From positions 1 through 35,016 of the forward strand of contig CALXVT010000013.1 of NCBI GenBank assembly GCA_944392175.1: a DNA stretch of 35,016 bases. Reading direction: 5' to 3'. The stretch comes from an uncultured Clostridia bacterium (GTDB lineage Bacteria > Bacillota > Clostridia > TANB77 > CAG-508). The position numbers were made by a program, and so were the translations under genes. The notes under the pieces are model-generated. The model did not search any database and was not told the DNA's origin. It was given only the letters and a program-made list of their open reading frames with translations. Shown one piece after another: positions 6,962 to 15,056 of this stretch; the first letter of the stretch is position 1, and each line of letters starts with the position of its first letter.

Positions 6962-7298
6962 AGAACAAATCGGAAAGCCTTAATATTTGTACTAACTTTA
7001 TCCTTTCTATTTGGCTTTCCGTAAATTTGTTCTGTGCCAATTTTACATTAGTAAAATTGTGTACAACCATTGGAGCAAAGCGACTTTTATACAATAGGAA
7101 AGTATAACTTTCCTATTGTATAACAAAAGGGGCATGATTAAAGTTCTATGTTCTTTTAAATAACTTGCATGCCCCGTCTTTGTTCTCTCGCCAAAATTGC
7201 TATGCAATTTTGTGTGAAATTAATTTCTATACTAGGAAAGTTAAGAAAACTTTTCTAATATACGAAAAATGTGTAGTCTTAATAAGACTACACATTTT
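6962..7298. repeat. Cluster of seven hairpins in a 414-nt gene-free region
   Basis: This is the only long stretch without a gene in the left half (6914-7327). It holds in order: 6962-7033 (18-bp stem with a 3-nt bulge and a 33-nt loop), 7038-7059 (9 bp, 4-nt loop), 7087-7123 (17 bp perfect, 3-nt loop), 7129-7175 (GC-rich 8-bp stem GGGGCATG, 31-nt loop), 7192-7212 (9 bp, 3-nt loop), 7228-7262 (15 bp with two G-U pairs) and 7266-7298 (15 bp perfect). Hairpins two/three and five/six look like diverged copies of one unit (an AATTTT/AAAATT hairpin followed by TGTGT, then a GGAAAGT/ACTTT hairpin). No ORF covers it. It could be a structured RNA, a mosaic of dispersed repeats, or stacked terminators. 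Confidence 0.7.
7266..7298 (-). terminator. Terminator of the HIT-HD operon
   Basis: A perfect 15-bp stem (7266-7280 with 7284-7298) with a 3-nt loop lies 30 nt after the HD gene's stop. The minus-strand right arm ends in TTTT with one more T following. Confidence 0.75.
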
Positions 7299-7327
7299 CA
7301 AGTTTAAAAGAATATTTTAATTATAGT

Positions 7328-8011
7328 TTATTTGTTTAATAAAGGAGCGAAATTCATTTCTCTTGCAATGAATTTTTCTTTATTATCAAGCAGTTCTTGC
7401 ATCTCCTTTAAATAATCCGTATATTTCTTATCTGGAAAGTACATTTTTGCATATCCATCTTTTCCAAATTTCTTTGTAAGTTTTTTGAAAGAATATTCAA
7501 TTATTTGTTCGATTGTTGGATTTTCAGCAGCGTGTTTATCTGCTTGATACAAAAATGAACGTTTTAACATGTTCTCTACAGATGTTTCCCTATCTGCAGA
7601 AGAAACTAATTTACCGTATTCACTTCTAGCCTCATATTCAAGGCTTGCTCTGTGGTCAACGATTGCTTCTGCAACAATTTTAATTTCATCTGTTTCAAGA
7701 AATTTCTGAATTTCTTTATCTGCCAAGAACATTTCGCTTGAAACCTGCTCATGATTATCTGGATCTTTTTTATATCCAATATCATGATAAGCTGCAATTA
7801 TCAGAATTAATTTGTCTTTAAGTTTCAACTTAAATTCTTTCTTTATTTCAAAAGATCTCATAATTACAGTTAAAATGTGGTCTCTTCCATGTCCTCCAAT
7901 ATTGGTGTCATAAAGAGGTAAGACCTTCTCTTCAACATAATTTATCTCTTCCTCAATTTTGTATACATCTTTCCCAACATACTCATAAATTTTTTGCATT
8001 AAATCTCTCAT
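7328..8011 (-). CDS. HD-domain phosphohydrolase
   Basis: A 227-residue metal-dependent HD-superfamily protein. The metal ligands are visible: GHGRDH (His41-His45), the HD pair YHDIG (His76-Asp77), NHE (His87), DHR (His120) and the distal Asp in SADRE (about Asp140). This layout matches stand-alone HD hydrolases acting on nucleotides or phosphomonoesters; the exact substrate cannot be read. The ATG follows an AGGAGG that overlaps the stop region of the HIT gene 3 nt upstream, so both are co-translated. A terminator follows at 7266. Confident in the family, not the substrate. Confidence 0.9.
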   Translation of the reverse strand: MRDLMQKIYEYVGKDVYKIEEEINYVEEKVLPLYDTNIGGHGRDHILTVIMRSFEIKKEFKLKLKDKLILIIAAYHDIGYKKDPDNHEQVSSEMFLADKEIQKFLETDEIKIVAEAIVDHRASLEYEARSEYGKLVSSADRETSVENMLKRSFLYQADKHAAENPTIEQIIEYSFKKLTKKFGKDGYAKMYFPDKKYTDYLKEMQELLDNKEKFIAREMNFAPLLNK

Positions 8012-8014
8012 TTT

Positions 8015-8536
8015 TTAATCCTCCTTAAAATACTCTTTTAATTTTTGTACAGTACTTAAACATGTTTGTACATTTTCCTTGTTTGCGTTATCTTTTACAT
8101 ACTTACATATGGCTTTTATAGATCCTACACCACTTCCGAACATCTTCTTATATTCCTCATGGCAAGGAAATATCCATACATGTAAATGCTTTGATCTTTC
8201 TTCTTGTACTACAGTTACCTCTTGAACAATATTTAGTTCTTTTAATGCTTTTATTACTTTTGCAATATAATATATCAATTCATGACATTCTTTTTCTGTC
8301 AAATCTGCAATTGAATTAATATGTCTTTTAGTTGCAACAATAATAAATCCATTTAAAGGTATTTCTGTATCTGCACCTACTGTAATATAATCATTTTCGT
8401 AAATTAAGCCTCCTGGAAGCTCTAATTTACCTTTTGCAATGGCACAACTCATACAATCATATTTCCAAGTTCTGCTTAAAATATCTACTGCAATTTTACT
8501 ATTACCTGAAAGATTTTTTTCATTAAAATTACTCAT
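8015..8536 (-). CDS. HIT-family nucleotide hydrolase/transferase
   Basis: A 173-residue histidine-triad protein. Cys28 and Cys31 (CMSC) form half of the zinc-binding site typical of the branch. The body has VATKRHINSI (about residues 67-76) and the catalytic motif HLHVW (117-121), in which the first two triad histidines are kept and the third is Trp; that variant is familiar in this subfamily. HIT proteins hydrolyse or transfer nucleoside phosphates. The frame is open to 8557, but GGAGG just upstream of the ATG at 8536 sets the start. It is the first gene of a two-gene operon with the HD protein. Confidence 0.88.
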   Translation of the reverse strand: MSNFNEKNLSGNSKIAVDILSRTWKYDCMSCAIAKGKLELPGGLIYENDYITVGADTEIPLNGFIIVATKRHINSIADLTEKECHELIYYIAKVIKALKELNIVQEVTVVQEERSKHLHVWIFPCHEEYKKMFGSGVGSIKAICKYVKDNANKENVQTCLSTVQKLKEYFKED

Positions 8537-8691
8537 ATTCCCTCCATTTCTTATCATATAGCAAATCTTCTATATAATAAGATTACTCTTCCTATATCTG
8601 CACAATCAAATTTCAATCTGCATATATTTGAAAAGCTGTTTTTAATGTTTTATCATAAAAGACATTAAAGTACAATAATTAATTAAATATT

Positions 8692-8732
8692 ACAAAAGAA
8701 ACACAATAATTCTCTTATCATGTTTCTTTTGT
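8692..8732 (-). terminator. Probable terminator after the polysaccharide deacetylase
   Basis: A perfect 12-bp stem (8692-8703 with 8721-8732) with a 17-nt loop starts 10 nt after the stop codon. The right arm on the minus strand is itself T-rich, but no strong T run follows, so termination may be partial. Confidence 0.55.
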
Positions 8733-8741
8733 AAAAATCTT

Positions 8742-9890
8742 TCAGTTATTGACGTTATGTTGCACAGGAATGGTATCCTCCGAAATTGCAGAAAATTGAT
8801 ATCCTTCTTCCTTTGCATAGTCAATTATTTTTGGCAGAGCTTCCGCCGTTTCGTTATGACCATATCCATCATGTGCCAACACTACATTTTCTCGATTTGG
8901 TGCAATCCCATCTGCAAAATTTTCATAAATTTTCTCAGACGTTCTTGCACTACCGGCATCATCAACATCAACATTCCAGTCATAGTATACAAGCCCCTCT
9001 TGAGCTACTTCTTCTATTGCCTCTGTCATAATGCCATTGCAGTATTGACTACTAATCGTATTTGATGCACCTCCTGGAAACCGGATAAATTTTGTATCAT
9101 ATCCAAAATCATTTAATATCTTATCATGTAAGCTATTAAAATTATCCATAAGCACATCAATCGAAGAATAAATCTCGGCATAATCATGTGACATTCCATG
9201 AATACCTAATGTATGCCCTTCATCAATAATTCTCTGAATTGTTGGTTTGTCCTCTTCAGAATAATCAACTATAAAAAAGGTTGCTTTTACATTATTTTCT
9301 TTAAGAATATCCAACACTTCATTTGTTACATCAGATGGGCCATCATCAAAGGTTAAATAAACCTCTCCTTTTGCTAGAATCATATTTCGTTTCTGAATAG
9401 ATATATTTCCTGAAGAATCTGTTGCTGTATAAACAAATTCATATTCAGTATCAGAGATTTTTTTAATATCTCTTTTTGCTTTCAAGTCCGTATCATAGTT
9501 GTCTGTTACAACAACACCAGGATCCTTACTTGCTAAATTATCGAAGTTTTGTAAATAGACTGTATTTCCCCCATTTAAATGTATTTCGGGAGGAATTTTG
9601 TCCTTTACTGTTATTGTTTGTTTAGTTTCTTTCCAATTCCATTTGTATGTAATTTCATATACTCCTGGAACATTTGAATTTACCTCTCCAATAATTTTTA
9701 CTTTATCTGAAATATCAATTCCCAGATAAGTAATTTTTGAGGTATTCTCAAATTTTTCACCCACTCCAATCTCTATATTTTCATTTTTTACAGAAATTGG
9801 TGCAAGCAGTAAAATGAAAATAAAAACTACTATAACAATCTCTACAACCCACGTAAAATCCAGACTTCTTTTTCTCCGTCTTCTAGCCAT
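8742..9890 (-). CDS. Membrane-anchored polysaccharide deacetylase (NodB family) with Ig-like domains
   Basis: A 382-residue cell-surface enzyme. A basic N-terminus (RRRRKRS) and one hydrophobic helix (about residues 14-32) anchor it outward. Residues 35-95 and 100-172 look like two small immunoglobulin-like repeats (TYKWNWKETKQTITV; FVYTATDSSGNISI). The NodB catalytic domain follows: TFDDGPS (180-186, Asp182 and Asp183), metal ligands His231 and His235 in HGMSHD, RFPGG (270-274), DWNVD (304-308) and AHDGYGH (His340). Such enzymes de-N-acetylate peptidoglycan or another cell-wall glycan, often conferring lysozyme resistance. The ATG has AGGGAG upstream. It appears monocistronic and has higher GC than most neighbours. 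Confidence 0.93.
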   Translation of the reverse strand: MARRRRKRSLDFTWVVEIVIVVFIFILLLAPISVKNENIEIGVGEKFENTSKITYLGIDISDKVKIIGEVNSNVPGVYEITYKWNWKETKQTITVKDKIPPEIHLNGGNTVYLQNFDNLASKDPGVVVTDNYDTDLKAKRDIKKISDTEYEFVYTATDSSGNISIQKRNMILAKGEVYLTFDDGPSDVTNEVLDILKENNVKATFFIVDYSEEDKPTIQRIIDEGHTLGIHGMSHDYAEIYSSIDVLMDNFNSLHDKILNDFGYDTKFIRFPGGASNTISSQYCNGIMTEAIEEVAQEGLVYYDWNVDVDDAGSARTSEKIYENFADGIAPNRENVVLAHDGYGHNETAEALPKIIDYAKEEGYQFSAISEDTIPVQHNVNN

Positions 9891-9923
9891 ACATTTACTC
9901 TCCCTTTCTAATTAGATGCTGAT

Positions 9924-9929
9924 ATTATA
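9924..9929 (-). promoter_or_regulatory. Possible -10 box of the deacetylase promoter
   Basis: A consensus TATAAT lies 34 nt upstream of the start codon, but the hexamer 17 bp further upstream (TATAGA) is a poor -35. A second TATAAT occurs at 9988-9993, also without a good -35. The promoter is therefore only tentatively placed. Confidence 0.35.
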
Positions 9930-10078
9930 ACGCTTAACTATCCTCCTCTATAAAAATTATTTTACAGAATTTATCAGCTTTTTCTGTATTATAGTATTTT
10001 AGCACCAGATAATTTAAAAGTAAATATTTTATAAAAGTATATCCACAAAATTTTTTTACTATTTATTCTTAAACCAAA

Positions 10079-10110
10079 ATATCACCTGTAAAACATATTA
10101 CAAGTGATAT
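10079..10110 (-). terminator. Terminator at the end of the enzyme array
   Basis: A 13-bp stem with one G-U pair (10079-10091 with 10098-10110) and a 6-nt loop lies 7 nt after the histidine phosphatase stop. The minus strand continues ATTTTGG, a short T run. It closes the long run of genes above it. Confidence 0.75.
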
Positions 10111-10117
10111 CTCTAAA

Positions 10118-10735
10118 TTAATTATTAATTTTTTCTCCAAATATTAATCCTTTTTTATTTAAAATAGTAAATTTACCATCATTATATTCTAATTCTGTTG
10201 TTGCTAAATCTTCCATTCCTTCTATTTTTTTATTTTCTTTAAATATGTTTTTATAAATACTTCTATAAACTCCTCCATGTGTAACTATAGCAATAGTATT
10301 TAATTCTTTACTTTTTTCAATGATTTCATTTATTCCATTTTCCACACGCTTATCAAACTCTTTTATATCCTCTCCACCTAAAAAAGATGTTCCTAAATAA
10401 TATCCTGTTTTTTGATATTCTGGCATATTAAAAACATAGCTAAATATATTTTTTGCTTTTTCTTTATTTACACCAGATAATATTCCATAAGAATTACATT
10501 CTCTAATATTATCTATAATTTCTATATCTACATTTATTTTTTTATTTAAAATTTTAGCAGTTTGATATGCTCTTTTATATGGACTAGCATAAATTTTCTC
10601 AACACCTAAATTTTGAATTTCATATTCCTCTACTTTTTTTATTCCATTTTGTGATAAATCAAAATCTGCTATGCCTCCATAGCAATCTTCTATGTCATCT
10701 ATTGATTCACTATGTCTTATTAAAAAAATTTTCAT
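10118..10735 (-). CDS. Histidine phosphatase family protein
   Basis: A 205-residue member of the phosphoglycerate-mutase-like phosphatases. The phospho-accepting His is in LIRHSES (His8), the arginine cluster follows in YASPYKRAYQTA (about 49-60), and the second catalytic His is in VTHGG near residue 153. The loop GIADFDLSQNG matches the usual LTxxG turn. Substrates in this family range from sugar phosphates to nucleotides and cannot be told here. RBS AAGGAG precedes the ATG. It lies 9 nt after the VOC-HD gene and is the last gene before a terminator. Confidence 0.9.
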   Translation of the reverse strand: MKIFLIRHSESIDDIEDCYGGIADFDLSQNGIKKVEEYEIQNLGVEKIYASPYKRAYQTAKILNKKINVDIEIIDNIRECNSYGILSGVNKEKAKNIFSYVFNMPEYQKTGYYLGTSFLGGEDIKEFDKRVENGINEIIEKSKELNTIAIVTHGGVYRSIYKNIFKENKKIEGMEDLATTELEYNDGKFTILNKKGLIFGEKINN

Positions 10736-10744
10736 AAATACTCC

Positions 10745-11899
10745 TTAAAATAATATATCTAAAATCTCTTCTATTCTTAAACTTCGTTCTTCACCAAGAA
10801 ACTCAACTTTTTTTAATTTCATTTCTTCTAATAATTTAACACTATCTATGTTTTCGTTTATACTATCTATTCCATAAACTTTTTTTAATATTTCCTTGGC
10901 AAATATTTGGTTTATTGCTTTTGCATAGTGTAAAATTTTTTCATCTTTAGCAGATTTACTTCTTAAATATATAGGATCAAGTTTTCCTGCTGTTGCAAAT
11001 CTTTCTCTATCTAATGCGTCAGCGTCTTTTAATATCATACACATTTTTTCTATTTGAGTTAATTTGTTTTCTGGTGCTCCATATTTTTTTATTAATTTAG
11101 ATATTTCATCTACATCTAATTTTCCATGTTCTTTTTCTTTGTGTTCATGATAATGAATTACAACTTGTACTATTGGAATTTCTTCTTGTTTTATATTAAA
11201 TGGATTATCAGGATTATCTTTAAAATATGTACCTGCTAGTTTTGCCCCAGCTTCGGCATGTTTATTTTCTCCGTCATTTCCATTTCTCCCACAATCATGA
11301 AAAGCAGAGGCAGTTAATAATAATTTCATTTCTTCTTTATCTAAATTTTCTGATTTTCCTAATAAATATGAAAATGTAATAACTTTTGCAATATGTTCCA
11401 TAGAATGAAATTTATTTTTAGAGTAAAATCCTGTAAAATCAGCTTTTTTTATTATGTTTCTTAATTTTTCTTTTTCTTCATCATCAATTGTAGCTTTTGG
11501 TATTTCATTTTCTATTATTTCTACTAATATTCCATCTGGATCTTTAATAAAAAAATATGGCTTTCCTAATCTACCAACATTAATAACTATTTCATCTGCT
11601 AATTTATTATTAATTACCCAATTTTTTGCTTTTTCTATATTTGTAACACCTAATGCAAAATGTTTTGTTCCAAGTACAGGTAAATCAGTTGCTGTAGAAG
11701 TAGCTGTATCAGGTAGATTAGAATAATTTTTGTAGCAAAAAATCTCTAATAACATATCATTTAATTTTAATATTCTAATTTTTAAACTATTATCTTCTGC
11801 ATCCCAAGCTTTAAATTCTTTAAACCCAAATTGTTTGTAAAATTCTAAAGTTTTTTCTATATTAGTTACACTAATTGTAACATGTGCTATATTAAACAT
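10745..11899 (-). CDS. VOC (glyoxalase-like) - HD phosphohydrolase fusion
   Basis: One 384-residue ORF joins two enzyme folds. Residues 1-132 form a vicinal-oxygen-chelate module with two beta-alpha-beta-beta-beta repeats: HVTISVTNIEKTLEFY, then HFALGVTNIEKAKNW and FFIKDPDGILVEIIE; the metal positions are His6, Glu52, His80 and Glu127. Residues about 140-384 form an HD hydrolase: HSMEH (165-169), FHDCGRNG (His201-Asp202), KHAEAGA (His214) and the distal DADALDR. VOC proteins handle small electrophiles or antibiotics; HD proteins cleave phosphoesters. I know no named enzyme with this pairing. GGAGG lies about 13 nt before the ATG. It sits in the middle of the enzyme array. Confidence 0.88.
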   Translation of the reverse strand: MFNIAHVTISVTNIEKTLEFYKQFGFKEFKAWDAEDNSLKIRILKLNDMLLEIFCYKNYSNLPDTATSTATDLPVLGTKHFALGVTNIEKAKNWVINNKLADEIVINVGRLGKPYFFIKDPDGILVEIIENEIPKATIDDEEKEKLRNIIKKADFTGFYSKNKFHSMEHIAKVITFSYLLGKSENLDKEEMKLLLTASAFHDCGRNGNDGENKHAEAGAKLAGTYFKDNPDNPFNIKQEEIPIVQVVIHYHEHKEKEHGKLDVDEISKLIKKYGAPENKLTQIEKMCMILKDADALDRERFATAGKLDPIYLRSKSAKDEKILHYAKAINQIFAKEILKKVYGIDSINENIDSVKLLEEMKLKKVEFLGEERSLRIEEILDILF

Positions 11900-11916
11900 A
11901 TTTTATTTAGTTCCTC

Positions 11917-12468
11917 CTATAAATAAGCTACTATTTCCTCAAATGTATCATACCCACTCTCTGTATTAACATGTCCTGCATTTGGTAATAAAACTTGCTC
12001 TGTTGCTATTTTATCAGCAAAATCTTTTTCTGCTTCATATTTTACATATGGATCATTATTAGAATAGAAACATATTATTTCTTTTGCATAATTTTTAACA
12101 TCTTCTAAATTATCTAAATACATTGATTCATTTACTGCATCATAATCTTTGTCTATTCCTAAATAATTATTAAATCCACATACTGAAATTATTTTTTTAA
12201 CTTTTATTTTATTTTCTATTAAAAATTTTGATATAAATACTGGTGCAATACTATGTCCTATTATTGTTGTATCTTCAGTTATTAATCCTAAATCAGCATA
12301 ATATTTTAATAATTTGCTCCAATTTTCATAATTTTGTCTTCCAACACCAATTGGAAATTGTGGTGCCCATACCTCTTTTTCTTCTGTTGATATAAAATCA
12401 AATAACCAGCCTATCCAATTTGAATATGGTGTACTAAATGAACCATGAATAATAAAATAATTTTCCAT
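11917..12468 (-). CDS. RBBP9/YdeN-type serine hydrolase
   Basis: A 183-residue alpha/beta hydrolase. The N-terminal IIHGSFSTPYSNW is typical of RBBP9/YdeN proteins. The nucleophile is Ser73 in GHSIAP (rather than GHSLG), Asp139 lies in SNNDPYV and the catalytic His166 in AGHVN, so the triad is complete. The natural substrate of these small hydrolases is generally unknown. A related but truncated copy occurs at 27266-27655. RBS AAAGGAGG precedes the ATG. It lies 17 nt before the VOC-HD gene. Confidence 0.88.
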   Translation of the reverse strand: MENYFIIHGSFSTPYSNWIGWLFDFISTEEKEVWAPQFPIGVGRQNYENWSKLLKYYADLGLITEDTTIIGHSIAPVFISKFLIENKIKVKKIISVCGFNNYLGIDKDYDAVNESMYLDNLEDVKNYAKEIICFYSNNDPYVKYEAEKDFADKIATEQVLLPNAGHVNTESGYDTFEEIVAYL

Positions 12469-12503
12469 TTTTTCCTCCTTTATAAAATTATATTTTAATA
12501 CAG

Positions 12504-12537
12504 ATAGGAATTTTAAGGGCAGTCCTTTAATCCCTAT
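12504..12537. repeat. GGGACGG-type palindromic element, copy 3
   Basis: The minus strand reads ATAGGGATTAAAGGACTGCC followed by CTTAAAATTCCTAT. It keeps the outer arms and stem of the 16144 copy but has GGACTGCC in the centre. It begins on the base after the YdcF-like gene's stop codon. Confidence 0.7.
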
Positions 12538-13170
12538 TTATTTTAATACATACTTATTGTATCCTAGTTTTACTAATTCTTCAAATGCTTTCCAAACATT
12601 GTCAGGCATTTCAACTTCTATTTGCCATCCAAACTTTGGATATAGTTTCATTCTCTGAACATCTCCTACAAGTACATTAATCCATTCTTTTGAATATGTT
12701 TTATAATATTCCTCACATGATATTTTTGTTGTTGCAAAATAACCTTCAAATTCTGGTATTATTTTTTTAAATGTTGCATAAATTCTTTTTACATCATATG
12801 GATTACATACAATTATGCAAGTTTTTACATCTAACTTTTTATCTTGTATTAGTTTTTTTGCAAATCTAAAATTATCTCCTGTATTTGTAGATTTATTTTC
12901 TATGCATATTGCTTGTTTTGGGACTCCTTTTTCTATTGCCAAATTAGCAAATTTTTCTGCTTCTGTTTCATTCCAAAGTTCTTTAGTTATTTTTCCATAG
13001 CCACCACAAAATATTATTTTATCAGAATATTTTTTATTAAATAAATCTACTGCAACATCTACTAATTCAATATTTTTACATCCTAGAACAATTATACAAT
13101 CAGCTTTTTGCAATTTGCTATCTATCTGCATATAATCCCATAAAATTTTTATCAACTCTAATTCTTTCAT
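12538..13170 (-). CDS. YdcF/SanA-like DUF218 protein
   Basis: A 210-residue DUF218 (YdcF/ElyC) Rossmann-like protein. Signature blocks are ADCIIVLGC (about 24-32), IIFCGGYG (about 52-59), the acidic helix TEAEKFANLAIEKGV (about 69-83) and IENKSTNTGDN (about 89-99). There is no membrane segment, so it is a cytoplasmic YdcF-type rather than an anchored SanA/ElyC form. YdcF from E. coli binds S-adenosylmethionine; the reaction is unknown. RBS AGGAG precedes the ATG. It lies 9 nt after the cupin gene, and its stop codon abuts a palindromic element. Confidence 0.87.
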   Translation of the reverse strand: MKELELIKILWDYMQIDSKLQKADCIIVLGCKNIELVDVAVDLFNKKYSDKIIFCGGYGKITKELWNETEAEKFANLAIEKGVPKQAICIENKSTNTGDNFRFAKKLIQDKKLDVKTCIIVCNPYDVKRIYATFKKIIPEFEGYFATTKISCEEYYKTYSKEWINVLVGDVQRMKLYPKFGWQIEVEMPDNVWKAFEELVKLGYNKYVLK

Positions 13171-13179
13171 ATAAAACTC

Positions 13180-13533
13180 CTATAAGTCATTCTTTTTGGT
13201 ATACTTACAAGTTTCTGGATTGAATTTTGGAATTGAAATCTCCAACATTTTTAAATTACCTTTAAATGCCCATTCTGTATCTTTTGGAATTTCAACTACT
13301 AATCCTTTTTCTAAATTGTATCTTTCTCCTGCTATATTGGCTTCTCCTTGTCCGTCTAAAATATAGTAAATATGTGTTGACACAGCATCAATTTGATAAA
13401 AATCATGACCATAATTCATTATTATATAATCTAAATCCATTTGTCTATTTTCTTTTAAGAAACTATATCCTTTAAAATAGTTTTCTTTTTCAAAAGATGG
13501 TTTTTTATCAATTTTTTTAATAAAATTACTCAT
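13180..13533 (-). CDS. Small cupin-domain protein
   Basis: A 117-residue single cupin barrel. The two half-motifs can be seen as STHIYYILDGQGEANIAGE (about 52-70) and KGLVVEIPKDTEWAFKG (about 76-92). The metal-binding histidines are reduced: only His54 is obvious in motif 1 and motif 2 lacks its His, so it may bind a ligand rather than catalyse. Its start overlaps the end of the SGNH gene by 8 nt, giving translational coupling. RBS AAGGAG precedes the ATG. Substrate unknown. Confidence 0.82.
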   Translation of the reverse strand: MSNFIKKIDKKPSFEKENYFKGYSFLKENRQMDLDYIIMNYGHDFYQIDAVSTHIYYILDGQGEANIAGERYNLEKGLVVEIPKDTEWAFKGNLKMLEISIPKFNPETCKYTKKNDL

Positions 13534-14137
13534 ATATGCCTTCTCCTTTTTCTTTTATTACTTCATATATTTTTTCATGACCTTTTTCATTTGGATGTAT
13601 ACCATCATCTGAAAAATCTTCATCTTCTAATAAATCAAACATTTTTATGTAATCTATATTATTGTTATTACAAAATACTTCAAGAGCTTTATCATATTTT
13701 TTAATTGTGTTATTAAAATACATTTCATCATCATTCCACAAAATTGGAGTAGTAAGTGATTCTATAACTTTCGTTAATCCTAAAACTAAAATATTATCAG
13801 TATATTTTTTTGCAACATCTATGATTTTACTAATATTGTCAATAAAGCCTTCTAAACTAACATTTTCTCTATTTTTACTTTTTATATAAATTGTATCATT
13901 TAAACCTACAGCAATAATAATGGCACTTGGTTCTCTAGGATTTAATTCTGAATCAATCCTTTTTAATAATCCTTCTGTAGTTTCTCCTGGAATTCCTAGT
14001 CCATATATGTTTTCTGTATTTTGATTTTGGTTATATTTCTCTTTTAATCTATTTACATATCCATGTTTTGCGTCATCCCAAGCACCATATACAATACTAT
14101 CACCTAAGACACAAATATTACCTATTAATCTAAACAT
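13526..14137 (-). CDS. SGNH/GDSL-family esterase
   Basis: A 203-residue SGNH hydrolase. Block I is CVLGDSIVYG (nucleophile Ser14), block II is GIPGETTEGLL with the oxyanion Gly, block III is VGLNDTI (Asn), and block V is DDGIHPNEKGH (Asp and His). The complete set implies an active esterase or lipase-like enzyme acting on an acyl ester, probably cytoplasmic since no signal peptide is present. RBS AAGGAG precedes the ATG. The gene overlaps the cupin gene and follows the PHP gene across a palindromic element. Confidence 0.9.
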   Translation of the reverse strand: MFRLIGNICVLGDSIVYGAWDDAKHGYVNRLKEKYNQNQNTENIYGLGIPGETTEGLLKRIDSELNPREPSAIIIAVGLNDTIYIKSKNRENVSLEGFIDNISKIIDVAKKYTDNILVLGLTKVIESLTTPILWNDDEMYFNNTIKKYDKALEVFCNNNNIDYIKMFDLLEDEDFSDDGIHPNEKGHEKIYEVIKEKGEGIYE

Positions 14138-14148
14138 TTTATCTCCTT

Positions 14149-14181
14149 ATTGGGAATGTAGTAACGATAATTAATCCCTAT
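14149..14181. repeat. GGGATTA palindromic element, copy 4 (divergent centre)
   Basis: The minus strand reads TATAGGGATTAATTATCG, then TTACTACATTCCCAAT. The outer GGGAT/ATTCCC arms match the other elements but the GGGACGG centre is replaced. The TAA stop of the PHP gene (14171-14173) is inside it, and the protein's last residues Arg-Asp come from AGGGAT. Confidence 0.55.
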
Positions 14182-15046
14182 ACCATTTTTCTACAATTTC
14201 TTTTGGAATTTGTAAACTTCCTTTTCCTTCGCCTATTTCTATATCTGGCTTTGGCTTTCCATGATAATCACTTCCACCACTAATATACAAATTATTCTTA
14301 TGCGCATAATCAAGTAAAATATTAATTCTATTATCCTCTTCTGCTGATGGATGATAACATTCTATCCCGTCTAATTCTCTTATTTTCCTTATTTCATCTA
14401 TAAATTGTATTGTGTTTTCAAACTTATATTCAAATGGATGTGCTAAAAAAGCTTTTCCTCCAGCATTATGAATATTATCTATTATCTCTTCATAAGAAGG
14501 ATAATCCAACTCATAATTCATATAATATGGACTTTCTGAATTAGTCAACGCTTTTCTAAAAAATAGTCCAAATTTATTTGCATATTCGCCTAATTTTTCA
14601 CGGTTTTCTTCATATTTTATAATTTCCATATATATTGGACGTTCTACAAAAGCTGTAGGACTTTCAGAAAATACTATATTGTCTTTATTATATTTCAAAC
14701 CAATTTTATCACAAATTTTATAAAATCTTTCTTTTTGATTATTACGTCTTTCTCTAGATTTTTCTTCTGAAAAATACTTTTGTATCCAAGCATTTAAAAT
14801 ATCCATATCATAATCATATGCTAATATTTCAATATTTTTATTCAGTACATGTCCCTGTAATTCTGCTCCTTTTATAATTTTCCCTGAAAAAATATTTTTA
14901 CTAAAAGCTTCATCTTTGTACTGCATACAATTATTATGGTCGGTAATTGATATATATTCTAAATGTTTTTCTTCACATTGTTTTAATATTTTCTCTACAG
15001 TTCTATCTCCATCTGAATAAACTGTATGCATATGTAAATCTATCAT
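14171..15046 (-). CDS. PHP-domain phosphoesterase
   Basis: A 291-residue PHP-superfamily metal-dependent phosphoesterase. The N-terminus MIDLHMHTVYSDGDRT carries the first ligands (His5, His7), followed by ITDHNN, the central block AFLAHPFEYKF and the C-terminal SGGSDYHGKPKP. It resembles YciV-type enzymes that hydrolyse 3'-5' nucleotide or small RNA ends. The frame is open to 15067, but AAGGAGG six nucleotides before the ATG at 15046 sets the start, just after the GNAT gene's stop. Its last two residues (Arg-Asp) and stop codon lie in a palindromic element. Confidence 0.9.
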   Translation of the reverse strand: MIDLHMHTVYSDGDRTVEKILKQCEEKHLEYISITDHNNCMQYKDEAFSKNIFSGKIIKGAELQGHVLNKNIEILAYDYDMDILNAWIQKYFSEEKSRERRNNQKERFYKICDKIGLKYNKDNIVFSESPTAFVERPIYMEIIKYEENREKLGEYANKFGLFFRKALTNSESPYYMNYELDYPSYEEIIDNIHNAGGKAFLAHPFEYKFENTIQFIDEIRKIRELDGIECYHPSAEEDNRINILLDYAHKNNLYISGGSDYHGKPKPDIEIGEGKGSLQIPKEIVEKWYRD

Positions 15047-15056
15047 TTTTTCCTCC

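Noticed and set aside
6962..7298. tmRNA, RNase P RNA, SRP RNA or 6S RNA in the hairpin region
   Set aside because: None of the conserved core sequences of these RNAs could be found on either strand.
7606..7797. Minus-strand ORF of 63 codons inside the HD gene
   Set aside because: It lies wholly inside the HD gene in another frame and has no sign of independent translation.
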